A stretch of DNA of 64,000 nt, taken from NCBI GenBank assembly GCA_963772815.1, contig CAVYYV010000003.1:62001-126000 (forward strand). The letters are read 5' to 3'. Each line of letters opens with the position of its first letter. Position 1 is the first letter of the stretch. The DNA comes from DATFFO01 sp963772815 (GTDB lineage: Bacteria > Actinomycetota > Acidimicrobiia > Spongiisociales > ZC4RG35). Below are positions 18,072-26,804 of this stretch, in pieces. The notes beneath the pieces are model-generated. The model searched no databases and was not told the DNA's origin. It worked only from the letters and a program-made list of their open reading frames with translations. The position numbers and the translations under genes were made by a program.

Positions 18072-19829
18072 AAGGCTGTTGAACAACTCGGGTTAGGGGG
18101 CCCTGAGTGTTGCTGCGTCACTGGCCATGGGCCTGGTTTCGGGTTCTGTCGGCGTCACGGGTGACGTGATCTGCGATTCCAGCGGTTCTTGTCGCAGGGT
18201 GAGCTAGATGGTTCAGGCGGGATTGCTGGATTGGGTCAGCCGGTGAGGGCCCAGGTGGTGCCGTCGTGGTTGAGTCCGAGGTTGACGAGCCGTCTCAGGT
18301 TGATGGCGGCGACGCGGAGGGCGAGTTGGCCTCGGTTGGCTTCGACTCCCCGGTATCGGAGACGCCGGTGGTGTTTGCCGACCAGCCAGGCGATGGACCG
18401 TTCCACCATGGGCCGGAACTGTCGGTAGTCGTCGGTGAACTCGCCGGCTGCCCATGCTCGACGGGCAGCGACCAGCTCGGCGTCGTGTGTCGAGATATTT
18501 AGAACCCGTCCGCCTTTGGCGGTGGTGCATCGGCTTTGGAGGGGACAGCCGAGGCAGTGTTTTCCGAAACTGGCGGAGCCTTTGGCGGCGATGTGGACTG
18601 TGTGTCCTCCCGGGCAGGTGACGGTGCGGTTGTCGTGGTCGACACAGAAGTCGTCTCGGGTGAGCCCTCCTTCGATTCTGGGACGGGCCAGCGGGATGGG
18701 TTTGATCGCCAGGTCGTGTCCCGCCTCCCGGATCCGGGCTCTTGTTTCTCCCGACCCGTAGGCGGAGTCGGCCAGCACCTGAAGACCCGGTTCCTCACCT
18801 TCCAGCAGCTCCAATCCGGTGGGTCCGTCGCCGGCGTTGGCTGGGGTGAGCTGAGAGGCGGTGACGATCCCTGTTTCAGGTTCGACCGCGACATGCGCCT
18901 TGTAGCCGTCCCGGTATTGGCTGGTCGACTTGTGCATATGACGGGCCTCAGGGTCGACCGTGGAGATCACCCCGTCCGCGACGGTGCCTTCGGTGATCCG
19001 CCAGGTGCCCTCAGTGTCGCCGGGTTCGACATCCTGGCCAGAAACCAACGCCAACAATCCCACCGCATCAGCCTGATCCTCGGTGAGATCGACTCCTTCC
19101 AACGCTGTGATCAGGGCCAGAGCATCGTTGACCAGGGCAGACACCAGAGCGGCCTTCGCTTCGGGGTCGTCCCAAGCGCACACCGGCTTGCCTGAAGTGT
19201 CGTAATCATGCGCCGACACCACCACTGCGGCGGCTTCGGGGATGAGACGACGCACCCGGCGGATCTGAGATACCAGTTGGGTGACCGTGTCCTGGGTGGC
19301 CACCGCATCATCCAAAAGCGTCGAATCCAACGCCCTGCGACGTCTCCCCGCCAACACACCCGTCGCCTCCACCACCTCGGTGACCGTCTCACGGATCCGA
19401 TCGGGACGCTCCGATCCGGCCAGCCGCTGCCGCCAATAGGTGAACACCGTGTAATGAGGACCCTCATCGTCGAGAGCCAGCCCACAGGCCACCTTCCAAC
19501 GGATATCACAGCGGAGAGCATCAGCCGCCTCCCGATCCGACAGGCCCTCCAACTCCTTGAGGATCATCGCCGAGGCCATCACATCCACCGGAATCGAGGG
19601 ACGTCCCCGACCCGACGGAAACAAGTCCGAGAACATCACATCGGGAAACAGCTCAGCCCGATGGTCGGCCAAAAACGCATAGACCGACCCCTCCGAGACC
19701 AGCTGCCGACACAACGCCGCCGCATCCAACAACATCCGCTCCGGTCGAGAAGAACCCTGCATACGCTACATTCTCCCAAACCACGCTCGCGATCGCGAGC
19801 ACCAAATCAGCGATTAAATCAACAGCCTT
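18072..19829. mobile_element. Insertion sequence, IS1182-like, flanked by CTAG
   Basis: The element is about 1758 bases. Its ends carry an 11-base perfect inverted repeat, AAGGCTGTTGA at 18072 and TCAACAGCCTT ending at 19829. CTAG occurs immediately outside both ends (18068-18071 and 19830-19833) and is the likely 4-base target duplication. One transposase gene fills most of it, on the minus strand. The IS landed so that the left CTAG overlaps the stop codon of the cyclase gene. Both ends and the transposase look intact, so the insertion may be recent. Confidence 0.88.
18236..19762 (-). CDS. IS1182-family DDE transposase
   Basis: The 508-residue product has the N-terminal DUF772-type domain (SGRGRPSIPVDVMASAMILKEL, LSDREAADALRCDIRWKVACGL). 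The DDE domain starts around LDSTLLDDAVATQD (first Asp) and continues through KAHVAVEPETGIV and LADSAYGSGETR (second Asp). The C-terminal region has HCLGCPLQSRCT and RPMVERSIAWLVGKH (Glu). This matches IS1182-type transposases in length and order. The reading frame is intact from ATG 19762 to the stop at 18236. Confidence 0.92.
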   Translation of the reverse strand: MQGSSRPERMLLDAAALCRQLVSEGSVYAFLADHRAELFPDVMFSDLFPSGRGRPSIPVDVMASAMILKELEGLSDREAADALRCDIRWKVACGLALDDEGPHYTVFTYWRQRLAGSERPDRIRETVTEVVEATGVLAGRRRRALDSTLLDDAVATQDTVTQLVSQIRRVRRLIPEAAAVVVSAHDYDTSGKPVCAWDDPEAKAALVSALVNDALALITALEGVDLTEDQADAVGLLALVSGQDVEPGDTEGTWRITEGTVADGVISTVDPEARHMHKSTSQYRDGYKAHVAVEPETGIVTASQLTPANAGDGPTGLELLEGEEPGLQVLADSAYGSGETRARIREAGHDLAIKPIPLARPRIEGGLTRDDFCVDHDNRTVTCPGGHTVHIAAKGSASFGKHCLGCPLQSRCTTAKGGRVLNISTHDAELVAARRAWAAGEFTDDYRQFRPMVERSIAWLVGKHHRRLRYRGVEANRGQLALRVAAINLRRLVNLGLNHDGTTWALTG

Positions 19830-19832
19830 CTA

Positions 19833-19994
19833 GGAGTCTGCTGGATAATGCCGTTGCTCGGATTGGCGGCCAGGCGCGCCAGCCGCAAGGCCGAGGTTTC
19901 GCCACTCCTTGTGCCGGAATGGCGGGGCCGAGAACGCAGCGGGTGTCGATGCACGGTCGTCAAGATGGGTGAGATGCATTGTTCAAGGGGCTCC
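19833..19994. repeat. Possible short element with imperfect inverted ends
   Basis: GGAGTCTGCTGGATAATGC at 19833-19851 and GCATTGTTCAAGGGGCTCC at 19976-19994 are inverted repeats matching at about 13 of 19 positions. They enclose ~125 bases with no gene, right beside the insertion sequence. This could be a decayed miniature element. It could also be chance, as no second copy was found in the window. Confidence 0.25.
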
Positions 19995-20017
19995 AAGTAG
20001 GGAGATAGCCTGGTCTC

Positions 20018-20409
20018 GTGCCCTACGTGGATCCGATCGAGGAACAGATCCAGGAGGCGATCGCCGGGAATTCGACGATCTTCCCGGAGCGGGGCATCCC
20101 CTGCGCATCAAGGACACACGGCCCGGCTGGTGGGCGCGGCGCAAGGTTGCGGAACTGAAGGTGCAAGACGATCTCGAAGAGCTGGCCCGTAAGGTCCAGC
20201 GCCTCGATGACGGTCTTTGCCTCCTGCCCGACGAAGAGGCGGTTAAACGGCAGGTCAAAGCCATCAACCGCCGGATCGCGGCCATCAATTCCCGCCTGGC
20301 CTCAGACGACCCGTTCGAGCCACTCGACTCCGAGCGTCTCGTCCGCACCTGGGGCAAGATGTACCGGGCCCGCCCTTCCCCACTCCGTAGGCGACGAAGG
20401 AGCAAATGA
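20018..20409 (+). pseudogene. DUF1992 (DnaJ-like C-terminal) family protein, frameshifted
   Basis: From GTG 20018 the first frame gives VPYVDPIEEQIQEAIAG. The rest, EFDDLPGAGHPLRIKD, then PGWWARRKVAELK and a long helical region to 20409, is in the -1 frame. Together they match the DUF1992 family, whose hallmark is a DPIE...GEFDDLPGAGKPL-like sequence. One missing base near 20066-20068 (GGG before GAATTC) explains the break. The family's biological role is unknown. The gene is upstream of the universal stress protein gene on the same strand. Confidence 0.72.
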
Positions 20410-20427
20410 AGACGGGGCAAGGGGGTG

Positions 20428-20444
20428 CTGTACCTCCGGTACAG
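20428..20444. promoter_or_regulatory. 17-base palindrome upstream of usp, possible operator
   Basis: CTGTACCTCCGGTACAG is a perfect inverted repeat of seven-base arms around TCC. It is centred 41 bases before the ATG of the universal stress protein gene. The position and dyad symmetry are those of an operator, but the regulator is unknown. Confidence 0.4.
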
Positions 20445-20476
20445 TGAGGGGCCATCCCGCTGGAGCCTGAAGAGCG

Positions 20477-21256
20477 ATGACCGACTCACCACGCCTGCTC
20501 GTCCTGGCCGACGACGGCACACCCCCTTCCACCACCGCCTGGATCTGGCTGACCCAGCAACCGTGGAAGGCCTGGCGGATCGCGGTGATGACCGCCGACG
20601 AGACGGCGATCGAATGGGGCCGGCCGGCCGAGGTCGTCGAATGGACTCCCGACTGGGAACGGCTGCCTGAGGCCATTCCGGGTGCAGCGATGAGCTTCCT
20701 CCACGTCAACGCCGACCCCCGCGCCATGCTCGCCGAGCGGGAGGATGCCGACCTGATCGTGGTCGGGATGCGGGCGGAGAGCCACCTGGAAGCGGTCGTC
20801 TCGGGGAGCACCACCGAGTGGCTGCTGCATCACCCGCCTGCCCCCCTGGTGGTGGTGAGCCGGTCCGGGGCGGTTCGCAACGTGTCGGTATGTGTGGATG
20901 GCTCCACCCACGCACTGGCTGCCCTCGACAGCTTTCTGGCCTTGCCGCTTTCGGTCGACACCAAGGTGACGTTGCTCTCGATCGCAGACGGGCGCGTGAA
21001 CGCCAAAGCGGCGGTGGAGCAAGCTCGAGCACGACTGAAGGACGAGCCAGTCACAGTGCGCGCCACCATCGCCCTGGGCCGACCCACTCCGGCCATACTC
21101 GACCACATCGCCACCCACACCCCCGACCTGGTGGTCATGGGCACGAGGGGACTGACCGGATGGCAGAGGCTGCGGCTGGGCTCGACCGCCTCGGCCGTGG
21201 TCCGATCTGCCAAGACGACCTCCCTGGTGGCCTCCGAGCCGACCGTCAACGGTTGA
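20477..21256 (+). CDS. Tandem-domain universal stress protein
   Basis: The 259-residue protein contains two UspA-like domains. The first (1-~130) has ADLIVVGMRAESHLEAVVSGSTTEWLLHHPPAPLVVV and the second (~135-255) has PDLVVMGTRGLTGWQRLRLGSTASAVVRSAKTTSLVV-like sequence. Both show the G-(M/T)RG-x9-GS(T)-type ATP-binding loop, more canonical in the second. Such proteins act in stress survival and bind ATP in actinobacteria. The TerC-like gene follows 10 bases later, so the two may be co-transcribed. Confidence 0.85.
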   Translation: MTDSPRLLVLADDGTPPSTTAWIWLTQQPWKAWRIAVMTADETAIEWGRPAEVVEWTPDWERLPEAIPGAAMSFLHVNADPRAMLAEREDADLIVVGMRAESHLEAVVSGSTTEWLLHHPPAPLVVVSRSGAVRNVSVCVDGSTHALAALDSFLALPLSVDTKVTLLSIADGRVNAKAAVEQARARLKDEPVTVRATIALGRPTPAILDHIATHTPDLVVMGTRGLTGWQRLRLGSTASAVVRSAKTTSLVASEPTVNG

Positions 21257-21266
21257 GAGTGTCCGC

Positions 21267-22263
21267 GTGACAACCACCGTGATCTGGGCGACGCCGGCAC
21301 TTGCGGCCGCCAACGCCCAGAGCGGGTTTGCCGATTTCACCGTGCCCGGGTGGGCCTGGGCAGCGTTCATCGCCGGCATAAGCGGCCTGCTCGTGTTCGA
21401 CTTGCTAGTCCTCCATCGCAGGCCTCACGTGATCAGCCTGCGCGAGGCGGCCATCGAATCCAGCGTGTGGATCAGCATCGGGCTGGGATTCGCCGTCGTG
21501 ATGCTGGTGTGGCACGGGGGGGCAGCGGCGGGTGAGTACCTGGCGGGGTACCTGGTCGAGGAGAGTCTCTCGGTCGACAACGTGTTCGTGTGGGCAGTGA
21601 TTCTGGGCTATTTCGCGGTGCCACGCCGAATACCAGTTCCGGGTCCTGTTCTGGGGCATCTTCGGGGCCCTGATACTACGTGCCGCCTTCATCTTCGCCG
21701 GAGTGGCGCTGATCCAAAACTTCGATTGGATCCTCTACGTGTTCGGAGGATTCCTCATCTTCACCGCCATCCGGATCGCCCGCCATGAAGACGTGGAGGT
21801 GCATCCCGAGACCAACCCGGTTCTGAAGGTGATGCGGCGAATAATCCCGTCGACCACCGACTATGACGGCCAGAAGCTGTTCACGACTCGGAGTGGACGG
21901 CTTCTCGCCACCCCACTGTTCGCAGTCCTGATCCTGATCGAAACGACCGACGTACTTTTCGCGGTCGACTCGATACCGGCCGTGCTGGCCGTCAGCCGAC
22001 ATCCTTTCATCGTCTTCACCTCCAACGCGTTCGCCATCATGGGACTGAGGGCCCTCTACTTCCTCCTGGCCGGGATGGCGGGGCGATTCCGCTATCTCAA
22101 CCTGGGGATCGGAGTCATCCTCGGTTTCGTCGGCTTGAAGATGATCGCCACCGAGTGGTACCACCTCCCCACCTGGGCCAGCCTGGTGGTCATAGTGGTG
22201 GTGCTGATAGTCACGGTGGTGGCCTCCCTCTACGCCGAGCGAAAGGAAGCTCCTTCAGGCTGA
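21267..22263 (+). pseudogene. TerC family integral membrane protein, frameshifted
   Basis: TerC-type proteins are multi-helix membrane proteins linked to tellurite resistance and Mn export. The first frame from GTG 21267 gives VISLREAAIESSVWISIGL and ESLSVDNVFVWAVILGYFAVP. The second, in the +1 frame from about 21625, gives AEYQFRVLFWGIFGALILRA, IQNFDWILYVFGGFLI and TTDVLFAVDSIPAVLAV. Both signature regions of the family are thus present, with their acidic residues. One extra base near 21624 accounts for the break. The rest of the gene looks functional, which favours an assembly indel. Confidence 0.82.
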
Positions 22264-22413
22264 GGGTTGAGTTGGCGCGGGGCCGGTGACCCACCCACGC
22301 CGGAGGTCCGGGAGCGCATTGGCGTACCTCCTCCCGATCCAAGGATCGGACCTCCTATCCGCCGTTCTTGCGCTCTCGGACTCCCCCGCCAACCCCGTTA
22401 GTGTCAGCACCTG

Positions 22414-23796
22414 ATGCCCGCCACCGCCTCCTCCCGGCTGATAGTTGCCGCCAACCGACTGCCGGTTAGGTGGGATGAGGAGACGCAGTCCTGGATCACC
22501 AGCCCCGGCGGCCTGGTATCGGCTCTGGCCCCGGTCCTGCAGGAACGGGGCGGCGTGTGGGTGGGGTGGAACGGCACCGCTGGTGGAAGAGGCGAGCGAT
22601 TCGAAGCCGCGGGCATCGTCAACCAGCCGGTGACGCTGGAACCCGAGGAGATCGAGAACCACTACGACGGTTTCTGCAACGGCACCATATGGCCCCTCTA
22701 CCACGATGCCATCCGCCCACCCGAGTACCATCGCCACTGGTGGCGTCCCCATCGACAGGTCAACCAGCGTTTCGCCGACACCGTGGCCGACGTGTTCGAG
22801 CCCAATGACCTGATATGGGTGCACGATTACCAGCTCCAGCTCGTGCCGGGAATGGTCCGTGACTTGATACCCGGGGCGAGAATCGGCTTCTTCCTGCACA
22901 TCCCTTTTCCTCCGCCGGAGATCTTCGAGCGCCTCCCCTGGCGTCACTCCATCGTCGATGGGTTGCTGGGGGCCGACTACATCGGCTTCCAGACCAGGCG
23001 CGCAGCCCTCAACTTCGCCGCCGCGGCGCGGGAATTCTCGGGGGCCAAAGGGCCGGCCGGTGCCCTGCGGCTCGACGGGCGTCACATCCGGGCTGAGGCG
23101 GTGCCGATATCGATCGAGACCGAGCGGTATGCGGCAGCAGCCGCCCGGCCGGAAGCCCAGCGGGTGGCAGCCGAGCTCCGGACCGACCTGGGTGATCCCG
23201 AGACCATCATCCTGGGTGTGGACCGACTCGACTACACGAAGGGAATCGACTTGCGTCTCCGGGCCATCGAGACCCTATTCGACGACCATCCCGAGCTGCA
23301 TGGACGGGCCTCGTTCGTCCAGGTGGCCGTTCCAAGCCGGGAGGACGTCGACGAGTATCAGGAGATCCGGCGGCGTGTGGAAGAGCTGGTGGGCAGGGTC
23401 AACGGACGCTTCGGCCGAGCCGGTTGGCTGCCGGTCCATTACATGTTCCGCTCGCTCCCCTTCGAAGAGCTGATCGGGGCCTACGTTGCCGCCGACGTCA
23501 TGTTGGTCACGCCCCTACGAGACGGGATGAACCTCGTCGCCAAGGAGTACGTGGCCACCCGGCTGAACGACTCGGGCGTGCTGATCCTGAGCGAATTCGC
23601 CGGAGCCGCCGAGCGTCTCGACGATGCCCTCCTGGTCAACCCTTATCACCTCGATGCCCTGGCGGAGACGATTGCCCGGGCGGTGGACATGAGCGCCCAG
23701 GAACAACAGGACAGGATGCGGCGCCTCCGGCGCGTCGTGCAGCGCTGGAACGTGCACGACTGGGCCCACCACAACCTCGAGGCCATCGCAGGATGA
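22414..23796 (+). CDS. otsA: Alpha,alpha-trehalose-phosphate synthase (UDP-forming)
   Basis: OtsA joins glucose-6-phosphate and a nucleotide-activated glucose to trehalose-6-phosphate. The 460-residue product is a GT20 glycosyltransferase of usual length. It has the N-terminal GGLVSAL loop, WVHDYQLQLVPGMVR, IGFFLHIPFPPPEIF, the sugar-phosphate/nucleotide site GVDRLDYTKGIDLRL, and TPLRDGMNLVAKEYVATR near the C-terminus. The start ATG is at 22414. The matching phosphatase (otsB) is not in the window. Confidence 0.95.
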   Translation: MPATASSRLIVAANRLPVRWDEETQSWITSPGGLVSALAPVLQERGGVWVGWNGTAGGRGERFEAAGIVNQPVTLEPEEIENHYDGFCNGTIWPLYHDAIRPPEYHRHWWRPHRQVNQRFADTVADVFEPNDLIWVHDYQLQLVPGMVRDLIPGARIGFFLHIPFPPPEIFERLPWRHSIVDGLLGADYIGFQTRRAALNFAAAAREFSGAKGPAGALRLDGRHIRAEAVPISIETERYAAAAARPEAQRVAAELRTDLGDPETIILGVDRLDYTKGIDLRLRAIETLFDDHPELHGRASFVQVAVPSREDVDEYQEIRRRVEELVGRVNGRFGRAGWLPVHYMFRSLPFEELIGAYVAADVMLVTPLRDGMNLVAKEYVATRLNDSGVLILSEFAGAAERLDDALLVNPYHLDALAETIARAVDMSAQEQQDRMRRLRRVVQRWNVHDWAHHNLEAIAG

Positions 23797-23851
23797 TCGG
23801 AGAGGAGCTGCACCTCGGCCGCCAACCAGGAACAGCGAGGGCGGGCTGATC

Positions 23852-24529
23852 ATGTGCGGCCGGTTCGCCTTGACCGGAGACCTCGACTTCTACCGGGACT
23901 ACTACGGCATCGACGACACGGACTCCGAGTTCCTCCCTCCCAGCTGGAACCTGGCTCCGACCGACCCGGCGTACGTGGTCTCGCCCGGCGAGACGGGCCG
24001 GTCTCTCTCCACCATGACCTGGGGCCTGATCGCGCCCTGGTCGTCCGACCCCCGCACGATCCACATCAACGCCCGGGTCGAGACCATCGCCGACAAGCCC
24101 GCCTTTCGGGCCGCCTTGGCCCGTCACCGGTGCCTGGTGCCCGCCGACGGGTTCTACGAATGGGAGCCGAAAGAGAAAGGGAGAACTGCCCACTGGATCT
24201 ACCGAGCCGACGGCTTCCCGATGACATTCGCCGGCATCTGGGCGGCGCGGAAGGACCCCGACCAGGGCTGGCAAAGACGCTTCTCTATCGTCACCACCTC
24301 CGCCACCGGGATCATCGCATCACTCCACGACCGTATGCCGGTGATGCTGCCCGACGACTCCTGGGACGGGTGGCTCGATCCGTCTGTCGACGATCCCCAA
24401 GCCGCCGCGGGCCTGATCGGGACCATCGACCCCGACCTGCTGATGGAGCACCCGGTGTCCTCCCGGGTCAACTCGGTCCGCAACGACGGACCAGAGCTGA
24501 CCGAGCGCGTCCGGGAGACATTGTTCTGA
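23852..24529 (+). CDS. SOS response-associated peptidase (SRAP, YedK/HMCES family)
   Basis: SRAP proteins form a covalent DNA-protein crosslink at abasic sites in single-stranded DNA through Cys2. The 225-residue product starts MCGRF, with the required cysteine exposed after Met removal. It also has the conserved INARVET, GFYEWEP and HDRMPVMLP segments that carry the catalytic Asn, Glu and His. The ATG start at 23852 is therefore certain. No DNA-repair neighbour is present. Confidence 0.93.
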   Translation: MCGRFALTGDLDFYRDYYGIDDTDSEFLPPSWNLAPTDPAYVVSPGETGRSLSTMTWGLIAPWSSDPRTIHINARVETIADKPAFRAALARHRCLVPADGFYEWEPKEKGRTAHWIYRADGFPMTFAGIWAARKDPDQGWQRRFSIVTTSATGIIASLHDRMPVMLPDDSWDGWLDPSVDDPQAAAGLIGTIDPDLLMEHPVSSRVNSVRNDGPELTERVRETLF

Positions 24530-24596
24530 GTGTCCTCCGACTGGCGGTGGCTCCTCGACCGGACCGGTACCTCCCGTCCGTTAGCCTCCCCTGATC

Positions 24597-25208
24597 ATGG
24601 CCCGACTCCTGCTGATACGGCACGCCCCGACTGACGAGACGGGCAAACGGCTGACGGGCCGCCTTCCCGGTGCACACCTGGGCGAAGAGGGAAGGGCGAT
24701 GGCGCAACGAACGGCCGATGCACTGGTGGACGTGAAGCTCAGGGCGGTCTACTCCTCGCCAATCGAGCGGACCTGGGAGACGGCGGAGATAATCGCCCGG
24801 CCGCACGATCTGGAACCGGTCGCCGAGCAAGGCTTGCTCGAAGTCGACTACGGGAGATGGTCGGGCCGAACCCTGAAGTCACTGTATCGGCTCAAGGCGT
24901 GGCGGACCGTGCAGATGACGCCGTCACGGATGGTGTTTCCTGGTGGAGAGGCCATCGCTGAGGCCCAACGGCGGGCTGTCGAGACTTGTGAGGCGCTGTC
25001 GCGTCGTCACGTCAGGGACACGATCGCCCTGGTCAGTCATGCCGACATCATCAAGGCGATCCTGTCTCATTTCCTGGGCCAGCCCCTCGACCTCTTTCAG
25101 CGAATCGTCGTCTCGCCCGCCTCCGTCAGCGTCGTCGATCTCCCCCGCCAGGGGCTCCCTACCCTGGTGGCCATGAACACCCTCGCTCCAGAGCCGAATC
25201 GAGCATGA
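24597..25208 (+). CDS. Histidine phosphatase family protein (TIGR03848/MSMEG_4193-like)
   Basis: The 203-residue product begins ARLLLIRHAPTDETGKRLTGR. RHA stands in place of the usual RHG phosphohistidine motif, as in the actinobacterial TIGR03848 branch. YSSPIERTWETAEI, EVDYGRWSGRTLKSL and the second catalytic histidine in ALVSHADIIKAIL follow. Its stop overlaps the start of the DUF3090 gene by four bases. The phosphatase/DUF3090 pair is a conserved actinobacterial neighbourhood of unknown purpose that usually also includes an SCO1664-family gene, here found at 30817. Confidence 0.9.
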   Translation: MARLLLIRHAPTDETGKRLTGRLPGAHLGEEGRAMAQRTADALVDVKLRAVYSSPIERTWETAEIIARPHDLEPVAEQGLLEVDYGRWSGRTLKSLYRLKAWRTVQMTPSRMVFPGGEAIAEAQRRAVETCEALSRRHVRDTIALVSHADIIKAILSHFLGQPLDLFQRIVVSPASVSVVDLPRQGLPTLVAMNTLAPEPNRA

Positions 25209-25690
25209 GAGACCTGGGACCGGCGGAGGAACTCGTCGCAGGCGCCACCGGCGAGCCGGGCCGGCGCCACTTCTACCTCCAGATCACGGCCGCCGGTGAG
25301 ACGGTGTGGCTTCCGGCCGAGAAACAGCAGGTTGCCACGCTGGCCTCTCAGTCGTTGACGCTGCTCACCGCCGCCGACCTCTCCCCCGATAAGGAGTCCG
25401 TGGCGTTGATGAAGGCCCGGTTGACGCTTCGGACGCCCGAGCTGGAGGGGTTCCGGGTGGGCGGCATCCAGATCGCCGTTCTCGAATCACAGCTCATCAC
25501 CCTGGTGGTTACCTCTCCCGACGAGGACGACTCACTCCGATTCCTCGTCACGCCTGAGCAGCTGGCGGCCATGGCCGAAGTCGCCCTCGAGGTGGTGGCG
25601 GCCGGGCGCCCGATGTGTCCACGCTGCCAACTGCCCGAGGAGCCTGAAGGCCATCGCTGCCCGGCGGTGAATGGTCACCACGCCCCCTGA
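25205..25690 (+). CDS. DUF3090 family protein (TIGR03847)
   Basis: The 161-residue product contains GRRHFYLQITAAGETVWLPAEKQQV and a C-terminal metal-binding-like CPRCQLPEEPEGHRCP. Both are typical of the actinobacterial DUF3090 family. The biochemical function is unknown. The ATG at 25205 lies within the end of the histidine phosphatase gene (ATGA overlap), so the pair is translationally coupled. Confidence 0.9.
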   Translation: MRDLGPAEELVAGATGEPGRRHFYLQITAAGETVWLPAEKQQVATLASQSLTLLTAADLSPDKESVALMKARLTLRTPELEGFRVGGIQIAVLESQLITLVVTSPDEDDSLRFLVTPEQLAAMAEVALEVVAAGRPMCPRCQLPEEPEGHRCPAVNGHHAP

Positions 25691-25694
25691 GCCC

Positions 25695-26291
25695 ATGACC
25701 GCCGAGATGACCCCCAAGCGTCGCGCCAAGCGCCAGGCCATCTTCGACGCCGCCGCCAGTCGCTTCGCTCAGCACGGGTACCACGCAGCGCGGATGCAGG
25801 ACATCGCCGACGACCTGGGCTTGGTGAAGGCCGCTCTCTACTACTACTTCGACTCGAAGGAGTCGGTCTTGGTCGAACTGATTCGCGATCGAGTCGGCCT
25901 GGCGTTGGAGGCGGTGTCCCAAATCGCCCGGTCCGACGCCTCCCCCACCCAGAAGATCGATCAGGCCGTCCTGACCCATCTGCGGGTCTTCAACCAGCAT
26001 GCTGACCTCTACACGATATTCAACTCCGAGAAGCTGCACTCGGTCAGCCCCGAGGCGGCCCGGCTTGTCGACGATCTGGGCAGGGCCTACGAGAAGCGAT
26101 GGGAAGAGATGATGAGCGAGGGGGTCCGATCCGGTGCCTTCCGCCCCAACCTGGACGTGCCGGTGACGATAAAGGCGGTGATGGGGATGCTCAACAACAC
26201 TCTCACGTGGTACTCATCCACAGGGCGCCTCACCATCGACGCGCTGGCAGAACGCTACGTATCCCTGATCCGCTCCGGAGTCATGGCCTGA
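25695..26291 (+). CDS. TetR family transcriptional regulator
   Basis: The 198-residue product has the TetR helix-turn-helix near residues 10-60 (RQAIFDAAASRFAQHGYHA, MQDIADDLGLVKAALYYYFDSKESVL). A helical ligand-binding domain without recognisable specificity follows. The ATG at 25695 follows the DUF3090 stop by four bases. An in-frame GTG at 25671 would overlap it. KstR2/FadR-like regulators often sit near thiolases, and the carotenoid oxygenase and thiolase genes just downstream are possible targets. This is context only. Confidence 0.88.
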   Translation: MTAEMTPKRRAKRQAIFDAAASRFAQHGYHAARMQDIADDLGLVKAALYYYFDSKESVLVELIRDRVGLALEAVSQIARSDASPTQKIDQAVLTHLRVFNQHADLYTIFNSEKLHSVSPEAARLVDDLGRAYEKRWEEMMSEGVRSGAFRPNLDVPVTIKAVMGMLNNTLTWYSSTGRLTIDALAERYVSLIRSGVMA

Positions 26292-26706
26292 CCCGGCGCC
26301 AGAGAAGACGATTGACGATCGGCACACCCGATCTCCCCTGCTCGGGGTCCGAGGACAGCTCCAGGTCCTCTCCAACCCACCTGATGTTGCGGATCTGGTC
26401 GCGGCCCACCCAGTTCGGGAGGAGGGACACCTCGACGTGGTGGTGCACCTGCCGGCCCTCAACCGTATAGGTTCCGGCATAGCTCAAATACCCGGCGGCG
26501 GCACGGGCCCGTTCCCTGGCAGTGGCTCCGGCCAGCGTGGTGGCCGAGACGGCTGGGCGGCTCCGGCGCATGAGCGTGGCGGACATGCTTCCGTCGGCGG
26601 TGTAGATGAGAAATCCGGACACATCGCCCCCAAACGGAAGCTGAGTCCTCTCACCTACTTCGGCGATCCAGCGGACCAGCTCCCAGGTGCCCACGAGGCG
26701 CGACAT
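26281..26706 (-). CDS. Lipocalin-like domain protein
   Basis: The 141-residue product opens with LVGTWELVRWIAE, then FGGDVSGFLIYTADGSMSATLMR, and later YAGTYTVEGRQVHHHVEVSLLPNWVG. This pattern belongs to the Lipocalin_5 family of small beta-barrels. The family binds small hydrophobic ligands in principle, but no ligand can be named. The gene is convergent with the TetR gene, with an 11-base overlap of the 3' ends, and divergent from the carotenoid oxygenase gene. Confidence 0.82.
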   Translation of the reverse strand: MSRLVGTWELVRWIAEVGERTQLPFGGDVSGFLIYTADGSMSATLMRRSRPAVSATTLAGATARERARAAAGYLSYAGTYTVEGRQVHHHVEVSLLPNWVGRDQIRNIRWVGEDLELSSDPEQGRSGVPIVNRLLWRRVRP

Positions 26707-26804
26707 AAGAGCGGCGATACTAGCGCGACACGAATTTGACCCGCCGGTTGAATTTCGACCTGGGCAACGATAGATTCCATGCCGAACCGACCGGGAGCCA
26801 GATA

